Below, in pieces: positions 1 through 8,086 of a stretch of 64,000 bases of DNA. Within the stretch, counting starts at the first letter, position 1. Each line of letters starts with the position of its first letter. The notes beneath the pieces are model-generated. The model made no database searches. It saw nothing but the letters and a program-made list of their open reading frames with translations, and was not told the DNA's origin. The DNA is from Planktotalea arctica (GTDB taxonomy: Bacteria > Pseudomonadota > Alphaproteobacteria > Rhodobacterales > Rhodobacteraceae): assembly GCF_002105285.1 (NCBI RefSeq), contig NZ_MUHR01000004.1, forward strand, positions 30,048 through 94,047, written 5' to 3'. Position numbers and translations under genes: made by a program.

Positions 1-1
1 C

Positions 2-769
2 ACGTTCAAGGACTTGCCCGGCGGGCAGGTCCTGGGCCCAACATTTGACTACACGCACCGTTTGCTTGATTTCAAACTGGCCGCTGATGGCGAGGTGCCC
101 AAGGCTCCATCACGTGACGCCGAGACGGGCAATGTCCCGCATGTCACCGAATTTCTGAACCGCGAAGGGCTGATCGAAGAGGCCCCCCATGACGATACGC
201 CGCCCCCCGACCTGACCCGCGAACCACTGGAAATGCCCAGCCCCCGCGCCCTGCGCCTGCAAGCGCTGACCCGCGCGGATGAAGGTTTTACCCTTGGCCT
301 CGCCTACTCCACGCAGCGCGGCTACGGGCGCAACCATGCCTTTGTGGGCGAGCTGCGGATCGGGTCAGTTCCGGTTGAGATGGACATCCCCGAACTGGGA
401 TTTGCCGTTGAGATCGGAGAAGTGATCCTGACCGAATGCGAAACCGTCAACCAATTCACGGGCTCGAAAACCGAGCCGCCACAGTTTACCCGCGGGTACG
501 GGCTGGTCTTTGGCCAGACCGAGCGCAAGGCGATCTCCATGGCCTTGGTCGATCGCGCGCTACGCTGGGAAGAATTAGGCGAGGATAACGTTGGTGCACC
601 CGCACAGGACGCAGAATTTGTTTTGTATCACGCCGACAACATTCAGGCGACGGGGTTCCTAGAACATATCAAACTGCCCCATTACGTCGATTTTCAGTCT
701 GAATTGGAACTGGTGCGCAAGCTCCGTCGCGAAGCGGGTGCGCAACAGGTGCAGGAGGCAGCGGAATGA
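2..769 (+). CDS. phnI: PhnI, C-P lyase core subunit (5' end missing)
   Basis: The reading frame is open from the first bases of the window, so only the C-terminal 255 or so residues are present. PhnI is a core subunit of the carbon-phosphorus lyase complex. With PhnG, H and L it attaches the phosphonate to ribose at C1 of ATP, displacing adenine. The visible part is rich in Gly/Tyr/Arg stretches typical of PhnI (for example LAYSTQRGYGRNHAF, and FTRGYGLVFGQTERKAISMA), and it is followed directly by phnJ. Its stop overlaps the phnJ start in an ATGA arrangement, which suggests translational coupling. The identification rests on these motifs and on the invariant I-J-K-L order. Confidence 0.93.
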   Translation, partial: TFKDLPGGQVLGPTFDYTHRLLDFKLAADGEVPKAPSRDAETGNVPHVTEFLNREGLIEEAPHDDTPPPDLTREPLEMPSPRALRLQALTRADEGFTLGLAYSTQRGYGRNHAFVGELRIGSVPVEMDIPELGFAVEIGEVILTECETVNQFTGSKTEPPQFTRGYGLVFGQTERKAISMALVDRALRWEELGEDNVGAPAQDAEFVLYHADNIQATGFLEHIKLPHYVDFQSELELVRKLRREAGAQQVQEAAE

Positions 770-1617
770 CCGAGTATAACTTCGCCTATTTGGACGAACA
801 AACCAAACGGATGATCCGCCGTGCAATCCTTAAGGGGCTTACCATTCCCGGCTATCAGGTTCCTTTCGCCTCTCGCGAGATGCCAATGCCCTATGGCTGG
901 GGAACAGGCGGCGTGCAGGTGTCGGCTGCGGTGCTGACGCCCAAGGATACGTTCAAGGTGATCGACCAAGGGGCCGATGACACCACAAACGCGGTTTCAA
1001 TACGGACTTTCTTTCAACGCACTGCTGGAGTTGCGACGACCACTGCGACAAGTGATGCCACTGTGATTCAGACCCGGCACCGCATCCCCGAAGAGCCGCT
1101 GCACGAGGGTCAGATCCTTGTCTATCAGGTGCCGATCCCGGAACCGCTGCGCTTTCTCGAACCCCGTGAAAGCGAGACACGTAAGATGCACAGCCTTGAA
1201 GAATATGGACTGATGCATGTGAAACTTTACGAAGATATCAGCCGCCACGGTCATATCGCGACCTCTTATGCCTATCCGGTCAAGGTCGAAGGGCGCTATG
1301 TGATGGACCCCTCCCCGATCCCCAAATTCGACAACCCCAAGCTGGGTGATATGGCCGCAATCCAGCTTTTTGGCGCAGGGCGCGAGCAACGTATTTATGC
1401 GCTGCCCCCATATACCCAAGTGGTCAGCCTCGACTTTGAGGATCATCCGTTTGAGGCGTCCAAGGCAGATCACCCCTGCGGGATGTGCGGTGCGACAGAC
1501 AGCTATCTGGATGAGTTGATCATCGATGACTTAGGTGGGCGGATGTTTGTCTGCTCTGACACCGATTATTGCGAAGCGCGCCAGGCAGCGGGCCACAAAG
1601 GAAAGGACGCAGCATGA
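766..1617 (+). CDS. phnJ: PhnJ, radical-SAM C-P lyase
   Basis: This is the catalytic subunit that cleaves the C-P bond of 5-phosphoribosyl-1-phosphonate, giving the alkane and 5-phosphoribosyl-1,2-cyclic phosphate. The 283-residue protein is of normal length. C238, C241 and C263 match the unusual Fe-S cluster cysteines of the family, and C269 (in CSDTDYC) matches the cysteine proposed to form the thiyl radical. Each lies three residues before its E. coli counterpart (241, 244, 266, 272). The downstream stop overlaps phnK by ATGA. The full set of key cysteines suggests a working enzyme. Confidence 0.96.
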   Translation: MTEYNFAYLDEQTKRMIRRAILKGLTIPGYQVPFASREMPMPYGWGTGGVQVSAAVLTPKDTFKVIDQGADDTTNAVSIRTFFQRTAGVATTTATSDATVIQTRHRIPEEPLHEGQILVYQVPIPEPLRFLEPRESETRKMHSLEEYGLMHVKLYEDISRHGHIATSYAYPVKVEGRYVMDPSPIPKFDNPKLGDMAAIQLFGAGREQRIYALPPYTQVVSLDFEDHPFEASKADHPCGMCGATDSYLDELIIDDLGGRMFVCSDTDYCEARQAAGHKGKDAA

Positions 1618-2384
1618 CACCTTTGCTTTCCGTTCAAGGCATCACCAAGCGATATGGTGCGCATATCGGTTGCGCCGATGTGTCATTCGACCTGTATCCC
1701 GGTGAGGTTATGGGGATCGTTGGCGAAAGCGGGTCAGGCAAATCCACTTTGCTCAATTGCATGGCTGGGCATCTGACCCCCGATGCGGGACAGGTGGTGT
1801 TCGACACCCGCACGGACGGCCGCCGCGATACAATTACGATGTCGGAGCCGGAGCGGCGGATGCTCGGTCGCACCGATTGGGCTTTTGTCCACCAACACGC
1901 CCGCGACGGGCTGCGCATGGGCGTCAGCGCCGGTGGCAATGTAGGCGAGCGGTTGATGGCTGTGGGAGAGCGTCACTACGGCGACATCCGCGACAAGGCC
2001 ACGGACTGGCTCGGGCGGGTCGAGATCGACGCGTCCCGTGTAGATGATAGACCCACAACCTTCTCTGGCGGGATGCAGCAACGCTTGCAGATAGCGCGCA
2101 ACCTCGTGACGGGCCCGCGTCTGGTGTTCATGGATGAACCCACAGGTGGTCTAGATGTGTCGGTCCAGGCGCGGCTGCTGGATTTGCTGCGCGGTCTGGT
2201 GCGTGACTTGGGGCTATCGGCGATCATCGTAACCCATGACCTGGCTGTGGTGCGCCTACTCGCGGATCGCCTGATGGTCATGAAATCAGGCCGCGTGGTC
2301 GAGGCGGGCCTGACAGATCAGGTACTGGACGATCCGCAGCACGCCTATAGCCAGCTTCTTGTCAGTTCCGTTTTACAGGTGTGA
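1614..2384 (+). CDS. phnK: PhnK, ABC-type ATPase of C-P lyase
   Basis: The product is a 256-residue ABC-type nucleotide-binding protein that associates with the C-P lyase core rather than with a membrane transporter. Walker A is GESGSGKST at residues 37-45. The signature is FSGGMQQRLQIARN, and Walker B with the catalytic glutamate is at FMDEP (D174, E175). The ATG at 1614 overlaps the phnJ stop; an in-frame start further upstream would lie inside phnJ and is not needed. Its position between phnJ and phnL fixes the identity. Confidence 0.94.
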   Translation: MTPLLSVQGITKRYGAHIGCADVSFDLYPGEVMGIVGESGSGKSTLLNCMAGHLTPDAGQVVFDTRTDGRRDTITMSEPERRMLGRTDWAFVHQHARDGLRMGVSAGGNVGERLMAVGERHYGDIRDKATDWLGRVEIDASRVDDRPTTFSGGMQQRLQIARNLVTGPRLVFMDEPTGGLDVSVQARLLDLLRGLVRDLGLSAIIVTHDLAVVRLLADRLMVMKSGRVVEAGLTDQVLDDPQHAYSQLLVSSVLQV

Positions 2385-2387
2385 GCG

Positions 2388-3071
2388 ATGATTGAACTCA
2401 AAAACGTTTCCAAAACCTTTACCCTGCACAATCAGGGGAGTGCCGTGATCGAAGTGATCAGCGATGTGTCCTTCGCGGTTGCCCCCGGTGAATGCGTGGC
2501 GCTCACTGGGGCCTCTGGTGCTGGTAAATCCACGCTGATGCGGATGATCTACGGCAATTACCTGACGCAGGCAGGTGAAATTCGCATTGGCGGTTTAGAC
2601 ATCGTGAGGTCTGAGCCGCGCGACATCATCAAATTGCGCCGTGATGTGCTAGGATATGTTAGCCAGTTTCTGCGTGTGGTTCCACGCGTACCAACGCTCG
2701 ATGTGGTTGCTGAGCCTCTGCGCGCTTTGGGCGTACCGGCAGACGACGCGCAGGACCGCGCATCGGCGCTTCTGACCCAATTAAATATCCCCGAGAGGCT
2801 GTGGTCCTTGTCCCCCACAACCTTCTCGGGCGGCGAGCAACAGCGCGTCAATATTGCCCGTGGTTTTGCCCATACCTACCCTGCGATGTTGCTTGATGAA
2901 CCTACCGCGAGCCTCGACGCTGCGAACCGCGAGGTGGTGCTCTCCTTGATCGAGGACGCCAAAGCGCGAGGTGCGGCCATCATCGGTATTTTCCATGATG
3001 AGGCAGCCCGTACCCGAGTCTGTGATCGTGAAATTGATGTCGGCCGCTTTACCCCCGGAATGGCTGCATGA
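2388..3071 (+). CDS. phnL: PhnL, ABC-type protein of C-P lyase
   Basis: This is a 227-residue ABC-family ATPase needed with PhnG, H and I for the first ribosyl transfer of the C-P lyase pathway. Walker A is GASGAGKST at residues 41-49, followed by the signature FSGGEQQRVNIARGF and Walker B MLLDEPTASLD. The start lies 3 bases after the phnK stop, and the end overlaps phnN by ATGA, so phnI to phnN form one coupled transcript. Confidence 0.94.
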   Translation: MIELKNVSKTFTLHNQGSAVIEVISDVSFAVAPGECVALTGASGAGKSTLMRMIYGNYLTQAGEIRIGGLDIVRSEPRDIIKLRRDVLGYVSQFLRVVPRVPTLDVVAEPLRALGVPADDAQDRASALLTQLNIPERLWSLSPTTFSGGEQQRVNIARGFAHTYPAMLLDEPTASLDAANREVVLSLIEDAKARGAAIIGIFHDEAARTRVCDREIDVGRFTPGMAA

Positions 3072-3628
3072 CGCTTGTCTCAAAGTCTGGGGGACGCCTC
3101 ATCGCGGTGGTCGGCCCATCGGGTGTCGGCAAGGACAGCGTGATGGCAGGCCTACACGGCGCAATACCCGATTTGTATCTAGTGCGCCGCGTCATCACAC
3201 GGGCGCCCGACTTGGGTGGCGAGGATTACGATGCGGTGTCTGTGTCACAATTTGAAGCCATGGCGGAAGATGGTGCATTTGCCGTGCATTGGGGCGCGCA
3301 TGGGCTGCATTACGGCATTCCGATCACCGTCAAATACCAATTGGGCAAGGGCATCGATTGCCTTGTCAATTTCTCGCGCAAGGCACTGGCGCAGGCGGCG
3401 GAAATTTTCCCACGCCTCGAAGTTCTCAACATCACCGCGAAACCGGAAACGCTTTCGCACCGTCTGGCCGCGCGGGCCCGTGAGACAGAGGAGGAGATCA
3501 GCAAACGCCTTGCCCAGGCTGACAAGCCCTTGCCGGCTGGGCTCAAGGTGATCAACCTCGCCAACGATGGCCCGCTGTCCCAGACCGTCGCCCGAGGGGC
3601 GGCACTGCTTCAGCCGGTGAGCTTGTAG
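3068..3628 (+). CDS. phnN: PhnN, ribose 1,5-bisphosphate phosphokinase
   Basis: PhnN phosphorylates ribose 1,5-bisphosphate to PRPP, recycling the sugar from C-P lyase. The 186-residue protein has the guanylate-kinase-like P-loop GPSGVGKDS at residues 16-24 and the expected length. It starts inside the phnL stop (ATGA). Its last 19 bases overlap the 3' end of the opposite-strand DUF1045 gene, so the two transcripts converge. Confidence 0.9.
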   Translation: MTLVSKSGGRLIAVVGPSGVGKDSVMAGLHGAIPDLYLVRRVITRAPDLGGEDYDAVSVSQFEAMAEDGAFAVHWGAHGLHYGIPITVKYQLGKGIDCLVNFSRKALAQAAEIFPRLEVLNITAKPETLSHRLAARARETEEEISKRLAQADKPLPAGLKVINLANDGPLSQTVARGAALLQPVSL

Positions 3629-4281
3629 CAATGGATCACCTCGAACCGGCCATCTTTCCGCTCACCGCACAAAGCGATCTGATCCAGCACAAAAAGGCCA
3701 CGCAGGTCCGGCAAATGACGCCGCACAGCGGCCGACCATCGGGCGATGTCAGCCTGCGGCAGCCGCGCCGTCAGGGTCATGTGGAACCGAAACTCCTCCA
3801 TCACGTAAGGATAGCCCCATTGCGCGAGCAGCGCCTCTTGCCGCGGGCTCAGACCAACTTTGCGGCGGCGCGCGCTTTCTGTCTCGGAAGCCGGGGCGCG
3901 AAACCGATCAAGCTCTCGCACACAGGCGCCGGCAACCCTGCGCACAGCTTGCATATCGTCTTGGGGGGTCAGCGCCAGAAAACCGCCCAAAGTCGTCAGT
4001 TCCAATTCGTTGCATATGGCCGGCGCGAGGCCTGCAGCAAGGTCAGATACAGCGGCTTCCAAAGCTTTCACATCTTGCCCTTCAGCCAGACGAAACGGCG
4101 GCTTCAAAGTCGCATGAAACCCGTATTTGCGCGGTGTCATCGTGATGTCATCCAGACCCGGCATATTGGGCTGGGATGCCTCACAGCCATGCAAAACATC
4201 CCAACCGAGCCAAGACGCGCCGAAATCGGCCAAGGGCCCTACCGGCGGCACATAGTAAATTGCAAATCGAGAGTATGACAT
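3610..4281 (-). CDS. DUF1045 protein, 2H-phosphodiesterase-like, phosphonate-associated
   Basis: The ATG at 4281 gives a 223-residue protein of the DUF1045 type that is regularly found in phn operons. Two HxTL signatures, HATL (H56-L59) and HMTL (H167-L170), are spaced as in the 2H phosphoesterase superfamily, whose members open cyclic phosphodiesters. C-P lyase yields 5-phosphoribosyl-1,2-cyclic phosphate, normally opened by PhnP, and no PhnP is visible here. I therefore infer that this protein may do that job. The gene converges on phnN and is head-to-head with phnM, with the two start codons overlapping. Family assignment is firm; function is inference. Confidence 0.82.
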   Translation of the reverse strand: MSYSRFAIYYVPPVGPLADFGASWLGWDVLHGCEASQPNMPGLDDITMTPRKYGFHATLKPPFRLAEGQDVKALEAAVSDLAAGLAPAICNELELTTLGGFLALTPQDDMQAVRRVAGACVRELDRFRAPASETESARRRKVGLSPRQEALLAQWGYPYVMEEFRFHMTLTARLPQADIARWSAAVRRHLPDLRGLFVLDQIALCGERKDGRFEVIHCYKLTG

Positions 4282-5473
4282 GAATTCCCCTTTTCCCACG
4301 ACCTCGTTAACGAAGGCTTGTGACAACGATGTGTCAAGCGACCTATGTCTCGCCAATGCGCAGCTTGTGTTGGTAGATCAGGTACTCACTGGTGCAGTGA
4401 CAATCGAAAAAGGCGTCATTTGTAACATTGCTGAAGGGGATCATGTCCCAACCGGTGCCCTGGATTGTGCCGGTGATCTCGTTATTCCCGGTCTTGTCGA
4501 ATTGCATACAGACAATGTCGAACGCCATATCGAACCGCGCCCAGAGGTGGACTGGCCACATTTGCCCGCCCTGATCGCGCACGATGCAGAGCTGGCGTCC
4601 ACTGGCATCACGACGGTGTTTGACGCCATGCGGGTGGGGTCCATCCACAGCGGCAAGGGACGCTACATCGACTACGCCCGAAAGCTGGCGGATGAACTCT
4701 TGGCGGCGCGTGCACAAGGGTATTTCAAGATCAGTCATTTCCTCCATCTACGGGCAGAAATCTGTTCAGAGACGCTGCTTGAGGAATTGGCGGCGTTCGG
4801 ATCGTCAGACAGGGTCGGCATCGTCAGCCTGATGGATCACACCCCGGGCCAGCGCCAGTTTCGCGATCTGACCGCGCTGAAAACATACGTCGCAAAGAAG
4901 CGCGGTATGAACGACGCAGAGTTTGCCGAACATGTTGAGACCCTGTTGGGTCTGCAAAAACGCTTCGGGGCAAAGCACGAGGCGGGTGCAGTGAAAGAGG
5001 CCCGCCGCCTGGGTGCAGTTCTGGCCAGCCATGATGATACCACGGCCGATCATGTAGGCACCTCTGCGGTGAACGGCGTGGGTTTTGCCGAGTTTCCCAC
5101 AACGGTTGAGGCCGCAGCCGCCTGTCGCAGCCACGGCATTGCCGTGATGATGGGTGCGCCCAACCTGATCCGCGGCGGATCCCACTCCGGCAATGTTGCG
5201 GCGGTGGATCTCGCAAAAGCTGATCTTCTCGACATTGTCTCATCAGACTACGTGCCCTCGGCACTGCTTTTGTCTGCCTTCCGCCTTGCAGATATTTGGA
5301 ATGACCTTCCCCGCGCCATTGCTACAGTGACAAGCAACCCCGCAAAGGCCGTGCGGTTGCATGACCGGGGTGCTTTGAAAACAGGTTTGCGCGGTGATGT
5401 TCTGCGTGTGCGCAAAATCGACCAAATACCTCTGCTCCGCGGCGTCTGGAGCCAAGGTAACAAAGTTGGCTGA
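4280..5473 (+). CDS. phnM: PhnM, RPnTP hydrolase of C-P lyase
   Basis: PhnM is an amidohydrolase-superfamily enzyme that removes pyrophosphate from alpha-D-ribose-1-phosphonate-5-triphosphate. The metal-site motif HTDNVERH is at residues 76-83, with SHDDT and SSDYVPSALL later, all typical of PhnM. As drawn the protein has 397 residues. Homology seems to begin near residue 22 (LCLANAQLVLVD), so an in-frame GTG at 4331 is an alternative start. The ATG at 4280 shares two bases with the start codon of the divergent DUF1045 gene, leaving no independent leader; its ribosome-binding sequence would be coding sequence on the other strand. Confidence 0.92.
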   Translation: MNSPFPTTSLTKACDNDVSSDLCLANAQLVLVDQVLTGAVTIEKGVICNIAEGDHVPTGALDCAGDLVIPGLVELHTDNVERHIEPRPEVDWPHLPALIAHDAELASTGITTVFDAMRVGSIHSGKGRYIDYARKLADELLAARAQGYFKISHFLHLRAEICSETLLEELAAFGSSDRVGIVSLMDHTPGQRQFRDLTALKTYVAKKRGMNDAEFAEHVETLLGLQKRFGAKHEAGAVKEARRLGAVLASHDDTTADHVGTSAVNGVGFAEFPTTVEAAAACRSHGIAVMMGAPNLIRGGSHSGNVAAVDLAKADLLDIVSSDYVPSALLLSAFRLADIWNDLPRAIATVTSNPAKAVRLHDRGALKTGLRGDVLRVRKIDQIPLLRGVWSQGNKVG

Positions 5474-5496
5474 GGCTTTTGGAGTCTCGGCCGCAT

Positions 5497-5514
5497 ACGT
5501 CACAAAGGTTTCAT
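5497..5514 (+). promoter_or_regulatory. Candidate Pho box upstream of phnD
   Basis: ACGTCAC-AAAG-GTTTCAT has the 7-4-7 layout of a PhoB box, matching the CTGTCAT half-site consensus at 4 and 5 of 7 positions. It lies about 66 bases before phnD, in the only sizeable gap of the phn region. PhoB control is the known mode for such genes. The match is modest, so this is a candidate. Confidence 0.35.
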
Positions 5515-5579
5515 GAAACTGTAGCGCCATTGATACGCAGTCCCACTATTCATCCGAATGAATAAACCTGGAGGGTGCT

Positions 5580-6449
5580 ATGAAACTGAAATCTCTTTTG
5601 CTGGGTGTAAGCCTTGCCACTGTGTCTGCCTTTGCAGCGACAGCAGAAACCTGGAAACTTGCCGTCACAGATGTTGAAGGCATGGAACGCCTGCAACTGG
5701 AATGGGGCCCGTTTAAGGAGGCGCTTGAAGTGGCCACCGGCGACACATTCGAATTCTATGCAGTAAACTCGCGCACGGCTGCAGCCGAGGCGCTGCGCGG
5801 TGAGACCGTGGATTTCGTAGTCTCTGGACCTGCAGAATATGTGGTTATCAACAAGCTGACCAATGCCACGCCGCTGATCGGCCTCGGTCGCCCTGATTAT
5901 CACTGTGCCATTATCGTGCGCGCTGACAGCGGCATCAACGTGCCTGCTGATCTGATCGGCAAGTCGGTCGCCTTTGGCGATATCGGTTCGACCTCAAACA
6001 TGCTTTGCCCCATGCAGGTACTCGCTGATCACGGCGTCGATCCGGTGAATGACATTGAAAAAACCCACACCTCACGCAACATCGCCTTTGAGGCGTTGAA
6101 CAACGGCGATATTGACGCGCTTGGCATGAATGCAGGCACTTTCATCGGCGTCCGCAATGGCCAAACGGAGCTGCCTTACGGTTTTTACAAGATGATTGCG
6201 CGCTCGGGCGACCTGCCCAATGACATGATCATGGTGGGTGCACATGTGCCAACCGAGGCTGCCGAAGCAGTGCGCGACGCGGTCCTTGGGAACAAGGCGC
6301 AGGTCATCGCAGGCATCACGGCTCACGAAGAAAACGACAAGTATGTCGGCATGGACCTCGTTGCGATTGAAGACAGCGCGTATGACTACGTCCGTTCGAT
6401 GTACACGAATGCGGGATACCCTCAGTTCGACAATTTCATCGGTGACTGA
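5580..6449 (+). CDS. phnD: PhnD-type phosphonate ABC transporter substrate-binding protein
   Basis: This is a periplasmic binding protein of 289 residues with an N-terminal Sec signal peptide (MKLKSLLLGVSLATVSAFA, cleaved around AATA|ET). The body has PhnD family features, including a conserved Ser/Gly-rich phosphonate-contact segment (FGDIGSTSNMLCP) and the late SAYDYVR segment. A good ribosome-binding site (GGAGG) precedes the ATG. It heads an operon with phnC and phnE, and a hairpin follows immediately in the mRNA. The ligand cannot be deduced; downstream genes suggest it need not be the substrate of the upstream C-P lyase. Confidence 0.88.
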   Translation: MKLKSLLLGVSLATVSAFAATAETWKLAVTDVEGMERLQLEWGPFKEALEVATGDTFEFYAVNSRTAAAEALRGETVDFVVSGPAEYVVINKLTNATPLIGLGRPDYHCAIIVRADSGINVPADLIGKSVAFGDIGSTSNMLCPMQVLADHGVDPVNDIEKTHTSRNIAFEALNNGDIDALGMNAGTFIGVRNGQTELPYGFYKMIARSGDLPNDMIMVGAHVPTEAAEAVRDAVLGNKAQVIAGITAHEENDKYVGMDLVAIEDSAYDYVRSMYTNAGYPQFDNFIGD

Positions 6450-7260
6450 TCTTTTGCTGAGAAGTCCGGCGGCACCGGATGTGCTGACTGAACAAACCGG
6501 GGCGGCCTTCGCTCCGGTTTGTTCAGTTGAAATTGAAGCCCGCGCCCTTTCCAAAACCTTTGGGGCAACGCCGATCTTTTCCGACGTGAGTTTCCGCCTC
6601 GCCCGCGGAGAGGCGACAGCACTTGTTGGTGCCAACGGCACTGGGAAATCGACCCTGCTGCGCTGCCTGATGGGGTTGATCCCAACCTCAGGTGGCACTG
6701 TGCATTTGCTGGGACAGCAGACAGATAAAGCAACCGGGCGCCAGATGCGCAACATTCGCGCGCAGGTCGGTCTGGTCTCTCAGAAGCACAACCTGGTGCC
6801 CCGACTGACTGTGCTTTCAAATGTCTTGCACGGTCTTCTAGGCAAGCATCCCGGCATACGCCATTGGAGCCATTCGCTGGCCCCCCAATTCTCTCGGGAA
6901 ACTGCCATGCAGGCTTTGGAACGCGTTGGCCTTGCTGATTTCGCGCACCGGCGCGCGGATCGGCTATCGGGCGGGCAATCGCAACGCGTGGCCATTGCCC
7001 GCGCCATCGTCGGCGCGCCCAAGGTTCTCTTTGCGGATGAGCCTTGCGCGTCACTTGATCCAAGTGCAGGCGAAGACGTGATGGAGCTGTTCTTCCAACT
7101 CGTCCGCGACGAGAATGTGACGGTCGTCTTTACCTCGCACAACATTGAACATGCATTGAAATACGGCGACCGCTTGCTTGGCCTTGCGCAGGGGCGCATT
7201 CAACTTGATGCGACAGCAGCCTCGCTGAGTTCCGCCGATCTGAGAGGTCTTTATGACTGA
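6442..7260 (+). CDS. phnC: PhnC-type phosphonate ABC transporter ATP-binding protein
   Basis: This is the importer ATPase. Walker A GANGTGKST is at residues 63-71 if translation begins at GTG 6442, followed by LSGGQSQRVAIARAI and the Walker B segment LFADEPCASLDPS. The GTG at 6442 overlaps the phnD stop. An alternative GTG is at 6481, and no start codon lies between there and the ABC domain. The first 40 or so residues are therefore a poorly conserved extension, and their codons also form a 14-bp inverted repeat. The 3' end overlaps phnE by 8 bases. Confidence 0.88.
   Translation: MTDLLLRSPAAPDVLTEQTGAAFAPVCSVEIEARALSKTFGATPIFSDVSFRLARGEATALVGANGTGKSTLLRCLMGLIPTSGGTVHLLGQQTDKATGRQMRNIRAQVGLVSQKHNLVPRLTVLSNVLHGLLGKHPGIRHWSHSLAPQFSRETAMQALERVGLADFAHRRADRLSGGQSQRVAIARAIVGAPKVLFADEPCASLDPSAGEDVMELFFQLVRDENVTVVFTSHNIEHALKYGDRLLGLAQGRIQLDATAASLSSADLRGLYD
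6487..6527 (+). promoter_or_regulatory. 14-bp perfect inverted repeat between phnD and phnC
   Basis: ACTGAACAAACCGG (6487-6500) and its exact complement (6514-6527) flank a 13-base loop. The hairpin sits just after phnD, inside the N-terminal codons of phnC. Stem-loops after binding-protein genes often stabilise that part of the mRNA or reduce expression of the downstream ATPase gene. There is no T-run, so it is unlikely to be a full terminator. Confidence 0.7.
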
Positions 7261-8086
7261 TACTGCGTCTCCCAGGAATGAACGGGCCCGATTTGAGCTG
7301 GCGCGGTTTGAGCGGCCCTCTGCCATCAGTTTTTTGGGCTATGCGCTTGGACTTGTCATCATCTTCTGGTGCCTTGCCGGTGCCGGCTTCTCGCTTGAAA
7401 AAGTAGCCAGCTCCCCACCCCGCTTTGCCGATTTCGCCGCGCGGGCCTTCCCGCCGAACCTTGACCCACAAGTGCTCACGCGGCTGGGCTGGAAGATGGT
7501 CGAAACCCTACAAATCGCGGTTGCCGGTGCTGTTATCGGGGTAATCCTATCCGTTCCTGTCGCACTCTTGGCAGCAAAGGGGCTGATCGCCGGCCCATTG
7601 GTGAACCAAATTGTACGCACCGGGCTGAGTTTCATCCGTGCAGTCCCCGACATTGCCTGGGCACTGGTTTTCGTTGTGGCCGTGGGCCTTGGCCCCTTTG
7701 CAGGCATGCTGGCAATCGTGATCGACACAATCGGCTTTTGCGGTCGCTTTTTCGCCGACGACATGGAAGCAACCGACAAAGGCCCCGCGGAAAGCCTAAC
7801 AGCCACTGGTGCGCGGAAACTCGATGTTGTGGCCTGTGCCACGATCCCCGGCAGCCTGCCTGCTTTCATTTCCACCTCTCTCTTTGCCTTGGAGAAAGCC
7901 GTCCGGTCGTCGACTATCCTTGGCCTTGTCGGTGCGGGTGGGATCGGGATCGAGCTTAAAGTTGGCTTTGACCTTTTCGATTACCCCACAGCGATGACCG
8001 TGATCTTGATGATCGCAGTTGTTGTGATCGGGATCGAGCTCGTCAGCGGCTGGGCCCGCACCAAAATTATCGGAGAACAACGGTGA
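7253..8086 (+). CDS. phnE: PhnE-type phosphonate ABC transporter permease
   Basis: This is an inner-membrane permease of 277 residues. The first membrane span is around residues 25-50, and the binding-protein-dependent transport domain covers about residues 80-270. The EAA-like loop reads AESLTATGARKLDVVACATIPG, followed by the typical STILGLVGAGGIG. Its ATG lies inside phnC (8-base overlap) and its end overlaps the next gene by GTGA, so it is part of a tightly coupled operon. Confidence 0.9.
   Translation: MTDTASPRNERARFELARFERPSAISFLGYALGLVIIFWCLAGAGFSLEKVASSPPRFADFAARAFPPNLDPQVLTRLGWKMVETLQIAVAGAVIGVILSVPVALLAAKGLIAGPLVNQIVRTGLSFIRAVPDIAWALVFVVAVGLGPFAGMLAIVIDTIGFCGRFFADDMEATDKGPAESLTATGARKLDVVACATIPGSLPAFISTSLFALEKAVRSSTILGLVGAGGIGIELKVGFDLFDYPTAMTVILMIAVVVIGIELVSGWARTKIIGEQR

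Noticed and set aside
997..1473. Long minus-strand open frame opposite phnJ
   Set aside because: It lies wholly within phnJ, has no ribosome-binding site and its translation resembles no protein; phnJ has all family cysteines.
3631..4278. 215-codon forward frame opposite the DUF1045 gene
   Set aside because: It has no family features, while the minus-strand gene has both HxTL motifs and a sensible start.
6487..6527. Rho-independent terminator after phnD
   Set aside because: There is no T-run after the stem and phnC translation begins before it, so a stabilising or attenuating stem is more likely.
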